Below the pieces are notes generated by a model. It saw nothing but the letters and a program-made list of their open reading frames with translations. It was not told where the DNA came from and did not search any database. A DNA stretch of 64,000 nucleotides. It comes from Paenarthrobacter nicotinovorans (GTDB lineage: Bacteria > Actinomycetota > Actinomycetes > Actinomycetales > Micrococcaceae). Below are positions 1-10,020 of this stretch, in pieces (the first letter of the stretch is position 1; each line of letters starts with the position of its first letter). The position numbers and the translations under genes are program-made. Location of the stretch: positions 522,501 through 586,500 of the forward strand of contig NZ_SZVS01000001.1 in assembly GCF_007670255.1 (NCBI RefSeq), given 5' to 3'.

Positions 1-1018
1 ACTCCGCTTCGGTGATCACCTGGCGGCGGCGTCCGGTCTCGCGTGACTCGCGACGACGCTGCTTCTTCGCCTCGAGGCGGGTAGAGCCCTTGACGCTGGC
101 GACCCGGTTGGAGGGGGCAGTTTCCGTGATGGGGCGCGGTGCGCGGACACGGGTGACCGTGTTGGGCGGATCATCGTCCGAGCCGCCGGTCAGTTCAAGG
201 TCCTGGTCTCCACGGCGGCGCCTGCGACGACGACGCGAGGTAACGCCGTCTTCGAGGGCTTCAGCTGCCGGAGCCTCGTCGTCCCCGGAGTCGCTGCTGT
301 CTTCGCTGTCATTCTCTCGCTCGGTCCCGCGGCGGCCACGGCGGCCACGGCTCCGGCGGCGGCGACGGCTGCCACCTTCGTCCAGTTCGCCCTCAGCGCC
401 GGTTTCAGCGTCATCCTCAGCCTCGTCGTCCTTTTCTTCCACGGCCGCGGCGCGCGGAACAGTGGTCAGGTCCGGAGCCTGGAAAATCATGGAAGTAATG
501 GAAACCGGCTCCATGAACAGTGACGTCGCAGCAGGAGCGGCTTCTTCAGCAGGCGTGGCGTCCTCGACAGCTTCTTCTTCAGCGGCAGGCGCTTCCGGCT
601 GGGAGCCGGTGTCCGGCGTCGTGGTTTCCGCGGCAGGTTCTTCGGTCACTTCCGCAGCAACCGGGGCCTCTTCCGCTTCTACCTTCGGCTTGGCAGCACG
701 ACGACGGCGGACCGGCTTTTCGGGAGCGGCTTCCACGATTGCTTCGGGCTGGCTTTCGGCAGCGGCTTCCTGCCCGACGGCGGCTTCCTCACCAAGGCCG
801 GGCAGTGGCTCGGCCGGTTCCACCTTCTTGCGGGCCCGGGTCCGGCGTACGGGCTTTTCCGTAGCTTCGGGGGCTGGGGCCTCAGCTGCAGGGGTTTCTA
901 CTGCATCGGCTGCTTTAGGCGCAGCCTTGCGCCGGGTGCGGGTGGTTTTCTTCGGCGCTTCCGCGTTTTCCGCGGCCGCTGCCTCATCATTAACGGCTAC
1001 AACCTGGTCATTATCCAT
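1..1018 (-). CDS. rne: Ribonuclease E/G, N-terminal part (cut by window edge)
   Basis: The reading frame starts at the ATG complement of 1016-1018 and stays open for about 339 codons to the window edge. The visible part is a low-complexity arm rich in Ala, Pro and Glu with repeated basic blocks such as RRTRARKK and RRRRRSRGRRGRRG, which fits non-specific RNA binding. At the window edge it reaches STRLEAKKQRRRE and then VITEAE, the sequence that precedes the S1/RNase E catalytic core in actinobacterial RNase E/G proteins. The catalytic domain lies outside the window, so the family call rests on this linker and on the arm. RNase E/G initiates mRNA decay and processes rRNA. The plus-strand frame over this stretch is an antisense shadow. 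Confidence 0.8.
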   Translation of the reverse strand, partial: MDNDQVVAVNDEAAAAENAEAPKKTTRTRRKAAPKAADAVETPAAEAPAPEATEKPVRRTRARKKVEPAEPLPGLGEEAAVGQEAAAESQPEAIVEAAPEKPVRRRRAAKPKVEAEEAPVAAEVTEEPAAETTTPDTGSQPEAPAAEEEAVEDATPAEEAAPAATSLFMEPVSITSMIFQAPDLTTVPRAAAVEEKDDEAEDDAETGAEGELDEGGSRRRRRSRGRRGRRGTERENDSEDSSDSGDDEAPAAEALEDGVTSRRRRRRRRGDQDLELTGGSDDDPPNTVTRVRAPRPITETAPSNRVASVKGSTRLEAKKQRRRESRETGRRRQVITEAE

Positions 1019-1501
1019 ATATGGCAACACTCCTGCCCCAGCGACACCGCCACATCCGGCGCCCAGTGGGGCACATATTGTCAAAACCCGCAGGCGTTGA
1101 CAGAAGTCGATAGTATGCCTTCCGGTTCGCACCATCCTTGGGGTGCGGCAGCCCTGGAAGACCGGTGGCTCAGCTCTGAAACCCGTTGTTCTGCTGCCAC
1201 AACCAGGTGCCGTCCATTGTCATGGCGGGCCTACCGAAGATCGACGTGATCCTGGCATGCCCAGCTCATGCTGGCGGTCTTGGGAACAAGTCACCGGACC
1301 GGAATCCGAATGTGGGTCGGCTTCCAGCCATGTTCATTCTCTCACACCCATACGACTTTGCCCGCTAGGGAGCTGTGTCGCACCGGGCGGCAAAGCCGGG
1401 ACGGGAAAAGCTGGGCGCTGCGTCCAGCCTCCGGCGCTACAATCCTCCCAAGAGCACTTCCCGGGCTGCCGGGCATACTGTCGAAAAGGATCAGATCCGC
1501 G
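1019..1501. other. Intergenic region, divergent promoters expected
   Basis: This 483-base gap separates the leftward RNase E/G gene from the rightward VKOR gene. I see no convincing coding sequence. A possible -10 (TACAAT) lies at 1438-1443 on the plus strand, about 60 bases before the VKOR start, without a clear -35. On the minus strand a TACTAT near 1111-1116 could serve the RNase E/G gene. Both assignments are weak. Confidence 0.4.
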
Positions 1502-2173
1502 ATGCCGAGCACCGCCAGGGAGAACCTGGCCAAGAAAGCCTCCACCAGCGTGGAGGAACCGTCCACTCAGCAGGAAATGTTGCCAAGGGCCGTACGCGAC
1601 AAGCCGTTCGCGTGGCTGCTGCTGGTTACCGGCGTCATTGGATGGCTGGCGTCGGGCGCCCTGGTCCTGGAGAAGCTCCAAGTGCTCCAGGATCCAAACC
1701 ACATCACTGCTTGTGATGTGAACCCGTGGGTTTCCTGCGGAACCGTGATGAAGACGTGGCAGAGTTCCCTCTTCGGGTTCCCCAATATGTTCATCGGCAT
1801 CGTTGCCTTCGCCGTCATCATCACCACCGCCGTGGGATTGCTCTCCGGAGCGCGTTTCTCACGCGGCTATTGGTTGGGACTCCAAGCGGGCGTGACCCTG
1901 GGCTTTGCCTTCGTGGTCTGGCTGTGGTCACAAGCGCTGTACGTCATCAACGTGCTCTGCCCGTTCTGCATGATCGTATGGGCTGTCATGATTCCCATGT
2001 TCGTCTGGGTGACCATCCGCAACATCGCCCACGGGGTCATTAAGGCACCGCCGTCCCTGGCCAAGTTGCTCAGCGACTCCGGGTGGATCATCGTGGTGCT
2101 GCTGTACGTGGCGGTCATCGCCACCATCTTCTTCGCTTTCATCCACGTCTTTGCCGGGACGTCGGGCTACTAA
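1502..2173 (+). CDS. Vitamin K epoxide reductase (VKOR) family protein
   Basis: This 223-residue integral membrane protein has four or five hydrophobic segments. It carries the VKOR cysteines: an outer pair C71 and C79 in the loop CDVNPWVSC, and the redox-active CPFC at C153/C156. Bacterial VKOR reoxidises a DsbA-like partner and passes electrons to menaquinone, which supports disulfide formation outside the membrane. The open frame extends upstream to 1268, but the ATG at 1502 puts the first membrane segment near residue 36, as expected for the family. No DsbA partner is adjacent; the Rv2466c-like protein at 13.9 kb lacks a signal peptide. The gene converges on ndk and shares a bidirectional terminator with it. 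Confidence 0.87.
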   Translation: MPSTARENLAKKASTSVEEPSTQQEMLPRAVRDKPFAWLLLVTGVIGWLASGALVLEKLQVLQDPNHITACDVNPWVSCGTVMKTWQSSLFGFPNMFIGIVAFAVIITTAVGLLSGARFSRGYWLGLQAGVTLGFAFVVWLWSQALYVINVLCPFCMIVWAVMIPMFVWVTIRNIAHGVIKAPPSLAKLLSDSGWIIVVLLYVAVIATIFFAFIHVFAGTSGY

Positions 2174-2191
2174 AGCCACGCCGCCAATAAG

Positions 2192-2225
2192 AAAGGTCCC
2201 GTGTTCGAACGAACACGGGACCTTT
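2192..2225. terminator. Bidirectional terminator between VKOR gene and ndk
   Basis: A perfect 16-bp inverted repeat (AAAGGTCCCGTGTTCG and its complement) with a 2-base spacer lies between two convergent genes. The stem itself begins in AAA and ends in TTT, so it can end transcription from both sides. Confidence 0.85.
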
Positions 2226-2243
2226 CGGCTGTCTACGCCTGGA

Positions 2244-2660
2244 TCAGTTGAACCAGATCTTGATTTCGCGCTCTGCCGAATCAACGGAGTCGGAGCCGTG
2301 GACCAGGTTCTGCTGGACAGCCAAACCCCAGTCGCGGCCGAAGTCACCGCGGATGGTGCCGGGTGCCGCCGTCGTGGGGTCCGTCGTCCCGGCGAGGGAG
2401 CGGAAGCCTTCGATGACGCGGTGGCCCTCGAAAACGGCTGCGATGACCGGGCCGCTCAGCATGAACTCAACCAGGGGCTCGTAGAAGGGCTTGCCCACGT
2501 GTTCCTCGTAGTGCTGTTCCAGCAGCTCGCGGGTGGCGTTGACCTTCTTCAATTCGGCCAAGGTGTAGCCCTTGGCTTCGATGCGGGCCAGGATGCTGCC
2601 GCCCAGGTTGCGGGCGACGCCGTCGGGCTTGACCAGGACGAGGGTCCGTTCAATGCTCAC
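2244..2660 (-). CDS. ndk: Nucleoside diphosphate kinase
   Basis: Transfers the gamma phosphate from ATP to other NDPs through a phospho-histidine. The 138-residue length is standard. The N-terminal strand ERTLVLVKPDGVARN and the active-site segment NLVHGSDS, with catalytic H121, are intact. It is the last gene of the leftward cluster ileS-folC-DUF4233-ndk. A 41-base gap separates it from the DUF4233 gene, so it may be co-transcribed or have its own promoter. The terminator at 2192-2225 follows. Confidence 0.96.
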   Translation of the reverse strand: MSIERTLVLVKPDGVARNLGGSILARIEAKGYTLAELKKVNATRELLEQHYEEHVGKPFYEPLVEFMLSGPVIAAVFEGHRVIEGFRSLAGTTDPTTAAPGTIRGDFGRDWGLAVQQNLVHGSDSVDSAEREIKIWFN

Positions 2661-2701
2661 AGTTGCTCCAATGTGATGTGTTCGGTGGTTTCCCAGCCAG
2701 T

Positions 2702-3154
2702 TTACGGGGTTTGCGGGCCGGCTTCGTCACTGTGGGCCGCGTCCCATTCGGCCTGCTCGCGGTCGCGCTGGGCCACCTCGCGGTCAATCCTCATGCCGGC
2801 GCGGATCCCGTACCACCAGCAGATTGCGAACAGGACACCCACGATGAACATCATGGGCTCCGCCAGGCCGGTCAGAATGAGCACGATCTGCAGCACCCAC
2901 CCGAGGGCCACGCCCCACGGCTTGGACAACACGGCGCACGCAAGAACCAGCACCACGCTCAACGCAATGCCCACACCCAGGATGATGCCCGGATCGACCT
3001 CGCCACGCTTGAGTCCGAATACAGCGAGCGTGCCGAAGAACGCAACGAAGGCTTCGAGCAGCAGCACCGTGGACGCGAACATCACCTTGGTCGAACGGCG
3101 CTTCTTCGGCATCCCGGGACGCCATTCGCGCTGCGCTTTGGTCATTTTCGCCAT
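2702..3154 (-). CDS. DUF4233 domain membrane protein
   Basis: A 150-residue protein with four predicted membrane segments (roughly residues 25-48, 55-75, 80-100 and 102-120) between a basic N-terminus and an acidic, charged C-terminal tail. DUF4233 proteins are found in actinobacteria directly after folC and before ndk, as here. Their function is not known. The start codon lies about 2 bases after the folC stop, which implies translational coupling. Confidence 0.82.
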   Translation of the reverse strand: MAKMTKAQREWRPGMPKKRRSTKVMFASTVLLLEAFVAFFGTLAVFGLKRGEVDPGIILGVGIALSVVLVLACAVLSKPWGVALGWVLQIVLILTGLAEPMMFIVGVLFAICWWYGIRAGMRIDREVAQRDREQAEWDAAHSDEAGPQTP

Positions 3155-3155
3155 A

Positions 3156-4517
3156 CTAGGAACCCGCCTTTCCCAGCAGGATCCGGGCCTCCGCCACCAC
3201 CGTGATGGAACCGGTCACCAGCACTCCGCCTGCAAGGTCATCGTTCGATTCGGAACGCTCAACGGCCCACTCAATGGCGTCGTCGAGCTTCTCGGCGATG
3301 TGCACGTTTTCTTCGCCGAAACCAAGATCGACGGCGAGCTCAGCCAGTTCAGCGGCGGGCACAGCCCGCGGCGAGGTGGACTGCGTGAAGCAGAACTCCT
3401 CGGCGAGGTCCCCCAGTGACTCCTTTAGCGTTTTCAGGATCTCCTCGGCGTCCTTTTCGCGCAGAACTCCCACCACAACCACCAATTTGCTGAAGCTGAA
3501 CGCTTCCTGGATGGCCTCGGCCGACACCCTGATGCCGTCGGGGTTATGGGCTGCATCCACCACGATGGTCGGTGCGGTCCTGACAACCTCGAGGCGGCCG
3601 GGTGAGCTCACGGTGCCGAAGGCCTCCCGGAGTACATCGGCGTCGAGTTCCTTCGCGCCACCGCCGAAAAAGGCTTCAAGGGCAGCCACAGCGACAGCTG
3701 CATTCTCGGCCTGGTGGGCACCATGCAGCGGAAGCAGCAGGTCTTCATAGCGTCCTGCCAGTCCTTGGATGGTCACAACCTGCCCGCCCACGGCCACGCT
3801 GCGCGCTTCCACGCCGAATTCGACGCCCTCGAAGCGGAACGGCACGTCGACTTCGCGGGCCTTTTCCAGCAGGACCTGTGCGGCGTCAACCGGCTGGGCA
3901 GCGCTTACCAAAAAGCCTCCAGGCTTGATGATTCCGGCTTTCTCGTAGGCGATGTCTTCGGTGGTGTCACCCAGGAGGTCCGTGTGGTCCAGGGAAATCG
4001 GTGTGATGACCGACACCTGTCCATCGCCAACGTTGGTGGCGTCGGTGATGCCGCCAAGGCCGACTTCGATCACGGCCACGTCAACTGGCTGGTCGGCGAA
4101 AATGGCGAAGCCGAGAATGGTGACGCACTCGAAGTAGGTCAACCGGGGCTGGCCATCGGCGACGAGTTCGTTGTCCACAATCTCGAGGTACGGCCGGATT
4201 TCGTCCCAGATCCGCACGAAAGTGTCATCAGAAACGGGTTCACCGTTGATGCTGATCCGTTCGGTCACCTTGGACAGGTGCGGGCTGGTGTAGCGGCCCG
4301 TGCTCAGACCGTGCGCGCGCAACCCGGCTTCGATCATGCGGGCAGTGGAAGTCTTTCCATTGGTGCCCGTGATGTGGATGATCGGGAAGGCCTTGTTCGG
4401 CTCCCCCAGCACATCCATGGCCCGGAACAGCGGCGCAAGGCGCGGTTCCATCTTGTTTTCCGGTGCGCGGCCGAGGAGTTCGGCATAGACGCTCTCGACG
4501 GAGAATTCGTCAGTCAT
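3156..4517 (-). CDS. folC: Bifunctional dihydrofolate/folylpolyglutamate synthase
   Basis: ATP-dependent ligase of the Mur ligase superfamily that joins glutamate to dihydropteroate and then extends the polyglutamate tail of folates. The 453-residue protein carries the P-loop HITGTNGKTSTAR near residues 48-60, the later segments SPHLSKVTERI and SLDHTDLLGDT, and the C-terminal domain motif VDAAHNPDG. It starts about 3 bases after the ileS stop, so it should be translated from the same message and be exposed to the ileS T-box control. Confidence 0.95.
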   Translation of the reverse strand: MTDEFSVESVYAELLGRAPENKMEPRLAPLFRAMDVLGEPNKAFPIIHITGTNGKTSTARMIEAGLRAHGLSTGRYTSPHLSKVTERISINGEPVSDDTFVRIWDEIRPYLEIVDNELVADGQPRLTYFECVTILGFAIFADQPVDVAVIEVGLGGITDATNVGDGQVSVITPISLDHTDLLGDTTEDIAYEKAGIIKPGGFLVSAAQPVDAAQVLLEKAREVDVPFRFEGVEFGVEARSVAVGGQVVTIQGLAGRYEDLLLPLHGAHQAENAAVAVAALEAFFGGGAKELDADVLREAFGTVSSPGRLEVVRTAPTIVVDAAHNPDGIRVSAEAIQEAFSFSKLVVVVGVLREKDAEEILKTLKESLGDLAEEFCFTQSTSPRAVPAAELAELAVDLGFGEENVHIAEKLDDAIEWAVERSESNDDLAGGVLVTGSITVVAEARILLGKAGS

Positions 4518-4520
4518 GGA

Positions 4521-7500
4521 TCAGGCCCCTGCCTTCTCTACGGTGACCCGGGGTTCTGCCGCGCCCGAAACCAGGGCTTCCAGCTCCAAGGTCAGCGTTT
4601 CCGTCTTGACCAGCCCGGCGTTGGCCTTGAGGGCATCGACGACGTCCTGCTGTGCTTCCACCGTGGTGTTGATACGGTCGCTCACATTGAAGCCGGCATC
4701 CTTGCGTGCCTGCTGGATGGCACGGACCATGTCACGGGCGAGGCCTTCGGCCGCGAGTTCCGGGGTGACTTCGGTATTCAGTACCACGAACCCGCCACCT
4801 GGCAGCACCGCAACGGAAGCGGAACCGCCGTCGACGGCGTCCGAAACAACGGTTTCCAGCGTGTATTCCTGCGGTTCAAGTTCCAGGCCACCGGCAACAA
4901 CCACACCGGCGTCGTTCACGGACCAGTCACCGGACTTGGAACCCTTGATCGCCTGCTGCACGTTCTTGCCCAGGCGCGGGCCGGCGGCACGGGCATTGAC
5001 CACGAGCTTCTGCTCGATGCCGAACTCCTCCGGCGAAGCCGTGGCGGCATCCAGCAGCCGCACCGACCGCAGGTTCAGTTCATCGGCGACGACGGCGGCG
5101 AATCCTTCCAGCGCGTCCGCGCCCGGTGCCACGACCGTCAGTTCCTGCAACGGCAGGCGAACGCGAAGGTTCGCGGCCTTGCGGAGGCTGGAACCTGTGG
5201 AACAGATCTGCTGGACGCGGTCCATGGCTTCGACGAGTTCGGGGTTGGACGGGAACAGGGAAGCGTCCGGCCAGTCGGCCAGGTGGACCGAACGGCCCCC
5301 GGTCAAGCCGCGCCAGATCTCTTCCGAGACGAGTGGCAGCAGGGACGCTGCCACCCGGCACACAGTTTCGAGCGCCGTGTACAGGGCGTCGAAGGCATCA
5401 ACGTTCTCGTCAAAGAAGCGCTGACGGCTGCGTCGGACGTACCAGTTGGTGAGCATGTCCAAGTAGCTGCGAAGTTCATCGCAAGCCCCGGAGATGTCGT
5501 ACGTGTCCAGGTTTTCGGTGACCTTGCGGACGAGGTCTCCAGTGTTGGCCAGGAGGTACTGGTCCAGGGTGTCAGCGTAACCGTCGTAACGGAGCTTCGC
5601 GTCGTAGCCGGAACCACCGTTGGAGGCGTTCGTGTAGAGCGTGAAGAAGCTGTACACGTTCCAAAGCGGCAGGATGACCTGGCGTACACCGTCGCGGATG
5701 CCCTGTTCGGTGACGATCAGGTTTCCACCACGGAGGATGGGGCTGGACATGAGGAACCAGCGCATGGCGTCGGAGCCATCACGGTCCAGGACCTCGGAGA
5801 CGTCCGGGTAGTTCCGCAGGCTCTTGGACATCTTCTGGCCGTCCGAGCCGAGCACGATGCCGTGGCTGATCACGTTGCGGAAAGCGGGCCGGTCGAACAG
5901 GGCCGTGGACAGGATGTGAAGCATGTAGAACCAGCCACGGGTCTGCCCGATGTACTCCACGATGAAGTCCGCGGGGTTGTGGGTGTCGAACCAGTCTTCG
6001 TTCTGGAACGGGTAGTGCACCTGGCCGTAGGGCATGGAGCCGGAGTCGAACCAGACGTCCAGGACGTCCTCCACGCGGCGCATGGTGGACTTGCCCGTGG
6101 GGTCGTCCGGGTTCGGGCGCGTCAGTTCGTCGATGAACGGCCGGTGCAGGTCCACCTGGCCCTCGTTGTTGACGGGCAAGCGGCCGAAGTCGGCTTCAAG
6201 GTCGGCCAGGGAGCCGTAGACATCCGTGCGCGGGTATTCGGGGTCGTCGGACTGCCACACCGGAATGGGCGAGCCCCAGTAACGGTTGCGGCTGATGGAC
6301 CAGTCACGGGCGTTGTCGAGCCACTTGCCGAACTGGCCGTCCTTGACGTTGCCGGGGATCCAGTTGATCTCCTGGTTCAGCTCCGACATGCGGTCCTTGA
6401 ACTTGGTGACCTCCACGTACCAGGAGGAGACCGCCCGGTAGATCAGGGGGTTGCGGCAACGCCAGCAATGCGGGTAGCTGTGCTCATAGCTGGCCTGGCG
6501 GACCAGGCGGCCATCTGCGCGCAGCACCTGGGTGATGGGCTTGTTCGCGTCGAAGACCTGCAGGCCAACGATGTCGGCGAGCTCACCATGGGCGAACAGC
6601 GGCAGGAACTTGGCGCCCTCATCCACCGACAGGACAACCGGAATTCCCGCAGCCTCACAGACCTTCTGGTCATCCTCACCGTAGGCGGGGGCCTGGTGGA
6701 CGATGCCCGTACCGTCTGTGGTGGTGACGTACTCCGCTACGAGGACGCGCCAGGCGTTCTGCGTACCGTACTTCTCCGTGTCAGCGAAATCGTTCCACAG
6801 CGGCTCGTATTCGAGGCCCTCAAGCTGGGAGCCGGTGTAGGTGGCCGTGACAGCGGCGGTTGCGGCAGCGCCGTCGTCGTACCCCAGGTCCTTGGCGTAG
6901 GACCCCACAAGGTCGGCAGCCAGCAGGAAGCTGCCGGTCACCGGCGCCTCTGCGGAAGCGGCCTTGACGCCGTTGGGTCCAGCGGGCAGGACGGCGTAAC
7001 TGATGTCAGGCCCGACGGCGAGCGCCAGGTTGGTCGGAAGCGTCCAGGGGGTGGTGGTCCAGGCAAGGGCCTGAACGCCTGCGAGCGCCCGGGAAACTTC
7101 GGACTCCCCAGCCTTGATGGGGAAGGTGACCGTGACGGTCTGGTCTTGGCGGTTCTTGTAGACGTCATCGTCCATGCGCAGTTCGTGGTTGGACAAGGGG
7201 GTCTCGTCCTTCCAGCAGTACGGCAGGACGCGGTAGCCGTTGTAGGTCAGGCCCTTCTCGTGCAACTGCTTGAAGGCCCAGAGGACCGACTCCATATACT
7301 CGACGTTGAGTGTCTTGTAGTCGTTCTCGAAGTCAACCCAGCGTGCCTGGCGGGTGACGTAGGCCTTCCACTCGTTGGCGTACTTCATGACGGAGGCGCG
7401 GCAGGCGTCGTTGAATTTGTCGATGCCCATGGCTTCGATCTGGGTCTTGTCGGTCATGCCCAGTTGCTTCATCGCTTCGAGCTCTGCGGGGAGGCCGTGC

Positions 7501-7808
7501 GTGTCCCAGCCGAAGCGGCGTTCGACGCGCTTGCCGCGCTGGGTCTGGTAGCGACCCACGAGGTCCTTGGCGTAACCGGTCAGCAGGTGTCCGTAGTGCG
7601 GCAGTCCGTTGGCGAAGGGCGGTCCGTCGTAGAAGACGAACTCGTTGCTGCCGTCTTGCCCGGCGTCGCGTTGGTCGATGCTGGCTTGGAACGTGCCGTC
7701 TTCATCCCAGTATTTGAGGATGCGCTCTTCGATTTCCGGGAACTTCACGGAGGCGGACACGCCTTGCGCGCCGGACGAAGACGCTGAGGCCTTGGGGTAG
7801 TGGGTCAT
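4521..7808 (-). CDS. ileS: Isoleucine--tRNA ligase
   Basis: Class Ia aminoacyl-tRNA synthetase charging tRNA-Ile. From the chosen start (ATG complement of 7806-7808, protein beginning MTHYPKAS) it is 1095 residues. It has the HIGH motif as HYGH at residues 71-74, the KMSKS loop [11 protein letters not shown], the CP1 editing domain between them, and an anticodon-binding C-terminus. The frame continues 29 codons upstream, but that stretch is the T-box leader; the message has AGGA upstream of the chosen ATG. It is the first gene of the ileS-folC-DUF4233-ndk cluster. Confidence 0.95.
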   Translation of the reverse strand: MTHYPKASASSSGAQGVSASVKFPEIEERILKYWDEDGTFQASIDQRDAGQDGSNEFVFYDGPPFANGLPHYGHLLTGYAKDLVGRYQTQRGKRVERRFGWDTHGLPAELEAMKQLGMTDKTQIEAMGIDKFNDACRASVMKYANEWKAYVTRQARWVDFENDYKTLNVEYMESVLWAFKQLHEKGLTYNGYRVLPYCWKDETPLSNHELRMDDDVYKNRQDQTVTVTFPIKAGESEVSRALAGVQALAWTTTPWTLPTNLALAVGPDISYAVLPAGPNGVKAASAEAPVTGSFLLAADLVGSYAKDLGYDDGAAATAAVTATYTGSQLEGLEYEPLWNDFADTEKYGTQNAWRVLVAEYVTTTDGTGIVHQAPAYGEDDQKVCEAAGIPVVLSVDEGAKFLPLFAHGELADIVGLQVFDANKPITQVLRADGRLVRQASYEHSYPHCWRCRNPLIYRAVSSWYVEVTKFKDRMSELNQEINWIPGNVKDGQFGKWLDNARDWSISRNRYWGSPIPVWQSDDPEYPRTDVYGSLADLEADFGRLPVNNEGQVDLHRPFIDELTRPNPDDPTGKSTMRRVEDVLDVWFDSGSMPYGQVHYPFQNEDWFDTHNPADFIVEYIGQTRGWFYMLHILSTALFDRPAFRNVISHGIVLGSDGQKMSKSLRNYPDVSEVLDRDGSDAMRWFLMSSPILRGGNLIVTEQGIRDGVRQVILPLWNVYSFFTLYTNASNGGSGYDAKLRYDGYADTLDQYLLANTGDLVRKVTENLDTYDISGACDELRSYLDMLTNWYVRRSRQRFFDENVDAFDALYTALETVCRVAASLLPLVSEEIWRGLTGGRSVHLADWPDASLFPSNPELVEAMDRVQQICSTGSSLRKAANLRVRLPLQELTVVAPGADALEGFAAVVADELNLRSVRLLDAATASPEEFGIEQKLVVNARAAGPRLGKNVQQAIKGSKSGDWSVNDAGVVVAGGLELEPQEYTLETVVSDAVDGGSASVAVLPGGGFVVLNTEVTPELAAEGLARDMVRAIQQARKDAGFNVSDRINTTVEAQQDVVDALKANAGLVKTETLTLELEALVSGAAEPRVTVEKAGA

Positions 7809-8040
7809 CTCATATCCTGTGATAGCTGGTTGACTGTCAGGATGCGAGGACGGCTTCTGTTCTGCCTGTCGGCAGCTCAGGTACCGCGGTACCACCTCAC
7901 TTACCGGAACGTAACGCTCCGGCCTCTCATTACTGCTGTGACGGGCTTACCCGTCCGGTTCTACTGGGCGCTGACTGCCGTTTTGGCACTCACTGCGGTT
8001 CTTCCGGAAGCTCACCGGTGATGGCCGGGTCGATGCTGGT
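7809..8040 (-). promoter_or_regulatory. ileS T-box riboswitch leader (actinobacterial type)
   Basis: The leader read on the minus strand carries the T-box sequence AGGTGGTACCGCG at 7897-7885, which pairs with the uncharged tRNA 3' end. Further 5' is a compact stem I segment, GACCCGGCCATCACCGG, at 8031-8015. The specifier AUC (Ile) lies at 8022-8020. A -10-like TAGACT at 8052-8047 would place the transcript start near 8040. The ribosome site lies right after the antisequestrator region, and no U-tract terminator is visible. This matches the ultrashort stem I, translation-controlling T-boxes known for actinobacterial ileS. Isoleucyl-tRNA starvation should raise expression of the whole cluster. 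Confidence 0.9.
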
Positions 8041-8137
8041 CCCCTTAGTCTAGCGTCAGCCGGGCGTGCTGCTCCACTCACAGAGTCATCCTTGAGGAGG
8101 ACGGCCTGACGCCGCGGGGCTGCCTAGACTCGGGTCC

Positions 8138-9172
8138 ATGTCCAACCACGCACCTGCCCTGCAGGCCGGAAGCCCCGCCCGACACCGCCCCTCCCTTGCG
8201 TGGACGGTGTTTGCGCTGATCGTGGCGGTGCCCACGGCGGGGGTTTCCCTGTTCAGAGCGGTCCCCGCCGAATGGCCTTTGCCCGTGGTTCAGCTAGTGG
8301 CGTTCACGCCCTGGCTGGTCATCCCGGCGGCCCTGGCACTGGTCCTCGGCGTGGTGGGGCGCCGGGTCTGGGTCATCATCACGACGGCGGCCCTGATGGC
8401 AGCGCAGTTGTTCTGGTTGTTCCCTTTCGACGCCGGCAAGCCGGAACGGCTGCCCGACGGGACACCTACTGTTTCAGTGAAAGTCATGAGCCTGAACACC
8501 GAATTCGGCGAAGCCGACGCGGCGGGCATCGTGCAGCTGGTCCGGGAGAACGGTGTCCAGCTGCTGGCACTGCAGGAGCATACACAGGGGTTGGAGGATC
8601 GTCTTCAAGCGGCAGGCCTGAAGGATCTCCTCCCCCAGCGTGTGAGCGACCCCCGTGACGATGCCGGCGGTGGTGCCGTCTACTCGGTCTTCCCGTTGGA
8701 ACCCGATGGACTTCTTCCGGACACGCCTTTCCACATGGCCGTCACCAGGGTGCTGGCAGCAGACCCTAAGACAGGCCAGAGGTCGGCGCTGGATCTCACG
8801 AACGTCCATGCCCTGCCTCCCGTGGACGAGAGGATCGAACAGTGGCGCAGCGACCTGGCCAAGATCGGCCGCCAAGCCTCAAGCCCTGGTACCCAGCTGC
8901 TGATGGGCGACTTCAATGCGTCCTACGACCACGCGGAGTTCCGGGAGATGCTGGACTCCGGGAATGGCGGCGCCAAGCTGGTGGATGTAGGCACAGCAGC
9001 CACGGCGCGGTTCTCCCCCACCTGGCCCATGGAAGGGCCGCTGCTCCCGGGAACGGTGCTGGACCACGTGGTCACGTCCTCCCGAATCAGCAGCAGCGGC
9101 TACCAGGTTCAGAAAGTGCCTGGCTCAGACCACGCGGCTGTGCTCGCTACGCTTGCTGTTCCTGCGGGCTAG
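8138..9172 (+). CDS. Endonuclease/exonuclease/phosphatase (EEP) family membrane protein
   Basis: A 344-residue protein. Roughly the first 110 residues form three hydrophobic segments; the rest is an EEP (DNase I-like) domain, probably facing outward. Signature pieces are MSLNTEFGEA at the domain start, the ALQEHT metal-ligand segment, LLMGDFNAS, and the terminal GSDHAAV. Substrates of this family range from nucleic acids to phospholipids and cannot be assigned here. A -10-like TAGACT at 8125-8130 lies 7 bases before the ATG and there is no Shine-Dalgarno, so the message may be leaderless. The stop overlaps the end of the convergent SDR gene by 4 bases. Confidence 0.85.
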   Translation: MSNHAPALQAGSPARHRPSLAWTVFALIVAVPTAGVSLFRAVPAEWPLPVVQLVAFTPWLVIPAALALVLGVVGRRVWVIITTAALMAAQLFWLFPFDAGKPERLPDGTPTVSVKVMSLNTEFGEADAAGIVQLVRENGVQLLALQEHTQGLEDRLQAAGLKDLLPQRVSDPRDDAGGGAVYSVFPLEPDGLLPDTPFHMAVTRVLAADPKTGQRSALDLTNVHALPPVDERIEQWRSDLAKIGRQASSPGTQLLMGDFNASYDHAEFREMLDSGNGGAKLVDVGTAATARFSPTWPMEGPLLPGTVLDHVVTSSRISSSGYQVQKVPGSDHAAVLATLAVPAG

Positions 9173-9948
9173 TCCTGCTTGCGGATCAGTTTGTGGTTCG
9201 CTGCCTGGGCTACCGGGCGCACTACGATCTGGTCCAGATTGATGTGGTGCGGAAGCGAGACCGCGTACTTGACGACGTCGGCTACGTCATCGGCCGTCAA
9301 GGGCTTTTCCACCCCTGCGTAGACCTTGGCTGCCGCGTCCTTGTCCCCCAGCCTGTTAAGGGCGAATTCCTCCGTGTACACCAATCCGGGAGCCACTTCG
9401 ATGACGCGGATGTTGTTGCCGACTTCCTCAAGCCGCAGTGCGTTGGTCATGGCATGCTGGGCGAATTTGGCGGCGTTGTAGCCTCCACCGCCTTCATAAG
9501 CGGACAGCCCTGCAGTGGAGGTGAGGTTCAGCACCGTGCCTTCGCCGGTCTCTCGCAGCATGGGCAGGAATGCCCGGGTGATTTTCATGGTGCCCAGGAC
9601 GTTGACCTGGTACATCCATTCCCAGTCCTCGGTGTCCGCGTTCCCAATGGTGTCGGCGCCCCTCGCGCCGCCGGCGATGTTGATGAGCGTGTCAGCACCC
9701 CCGGCCTCGGTGACGGCCGCGAGAAGGGCCGCGACGTCGTCGTCGTTCGTGATGTCTGCCGGGAACGGCACCGCGCCGGTTTCGGCACCCAGGGCCTCGA
9801 TCCTGTCGGCGCGTCGGGCTACGGCAAACACCGTCCATCCGCTCGATGCCAGGGCCTTCACGGTCGCCTCACCGATTCCGGTACTGGCGCCAGTGACGAC
9901 GGCTGTCTTGTTCTCTGCTGCGGGGGTGCTGTGCGCTGCCAAAGTCAT
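9169..9948 (-). CDS. Short-chain dehydrogenase/reductase
   Basis: A 259-residue classical SDR. The nucleotide-binding TGASTGIG is at residues 19-26, the NAG-like segment is NIAGGARG, and the catalytic Ser and YNAAK (YxxxK) follow near residues 140-160. The basic residues after strand 2 (ARRADR) suggest NADP(H) preference. It resembles the YdfG/serine 3-dehydrogenase group of NADP-dependent alcohol or 3-hydroxy acid dehydrogenases, but the substrate is not determinable from sequence. It is single-gene, convergent with the EEP gene and divergent from valS. Confidence 0.88.
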   Translation of the reverse strand: MTLAAHSTPAAENKTAVVTGASTGIGEATVKALASSGWTVFAVARRADRIEALGAETGAVPFPADITNDDDVAALLAAVTEAGGADTLINIAGGARGADTIGNADTEDWEWMYQVNVLGTMKITRAFLPMLRETGEGTVLNLTSTAGLSAYEGGGGYNAAKFAQHAMTNALRLEEVGNNIRVIEVAPGLVYTEEFALNRLGDKDAAAKVYAGVEKPLTADDVADVVKYAVSLPHHINLDQIVVRPVAQAANHKLIRKQD

Positions 9949-10020
9949 GGCACCACCCTAGCGGGCGTTCGCCATCGACCCACGGCGGGTTGTAACGCCA
10001 AGCCATGAAACAATTGGTCC

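Noticed and set aside
12..1100. A 362-codon plus-strand frame at the window start
   Set aside because: It is Ser/Arg low-complexity sequence antisense to the RNase E/G arm, which matches a known protein type.
3714..7787. A 1357-codon plus-strand open frame opposite ileS and folC
   Set aside because: It is antisense to two clear housekeeping genes in high-GC DNA, where the complementary frame is often open. Its sequence has no family features.
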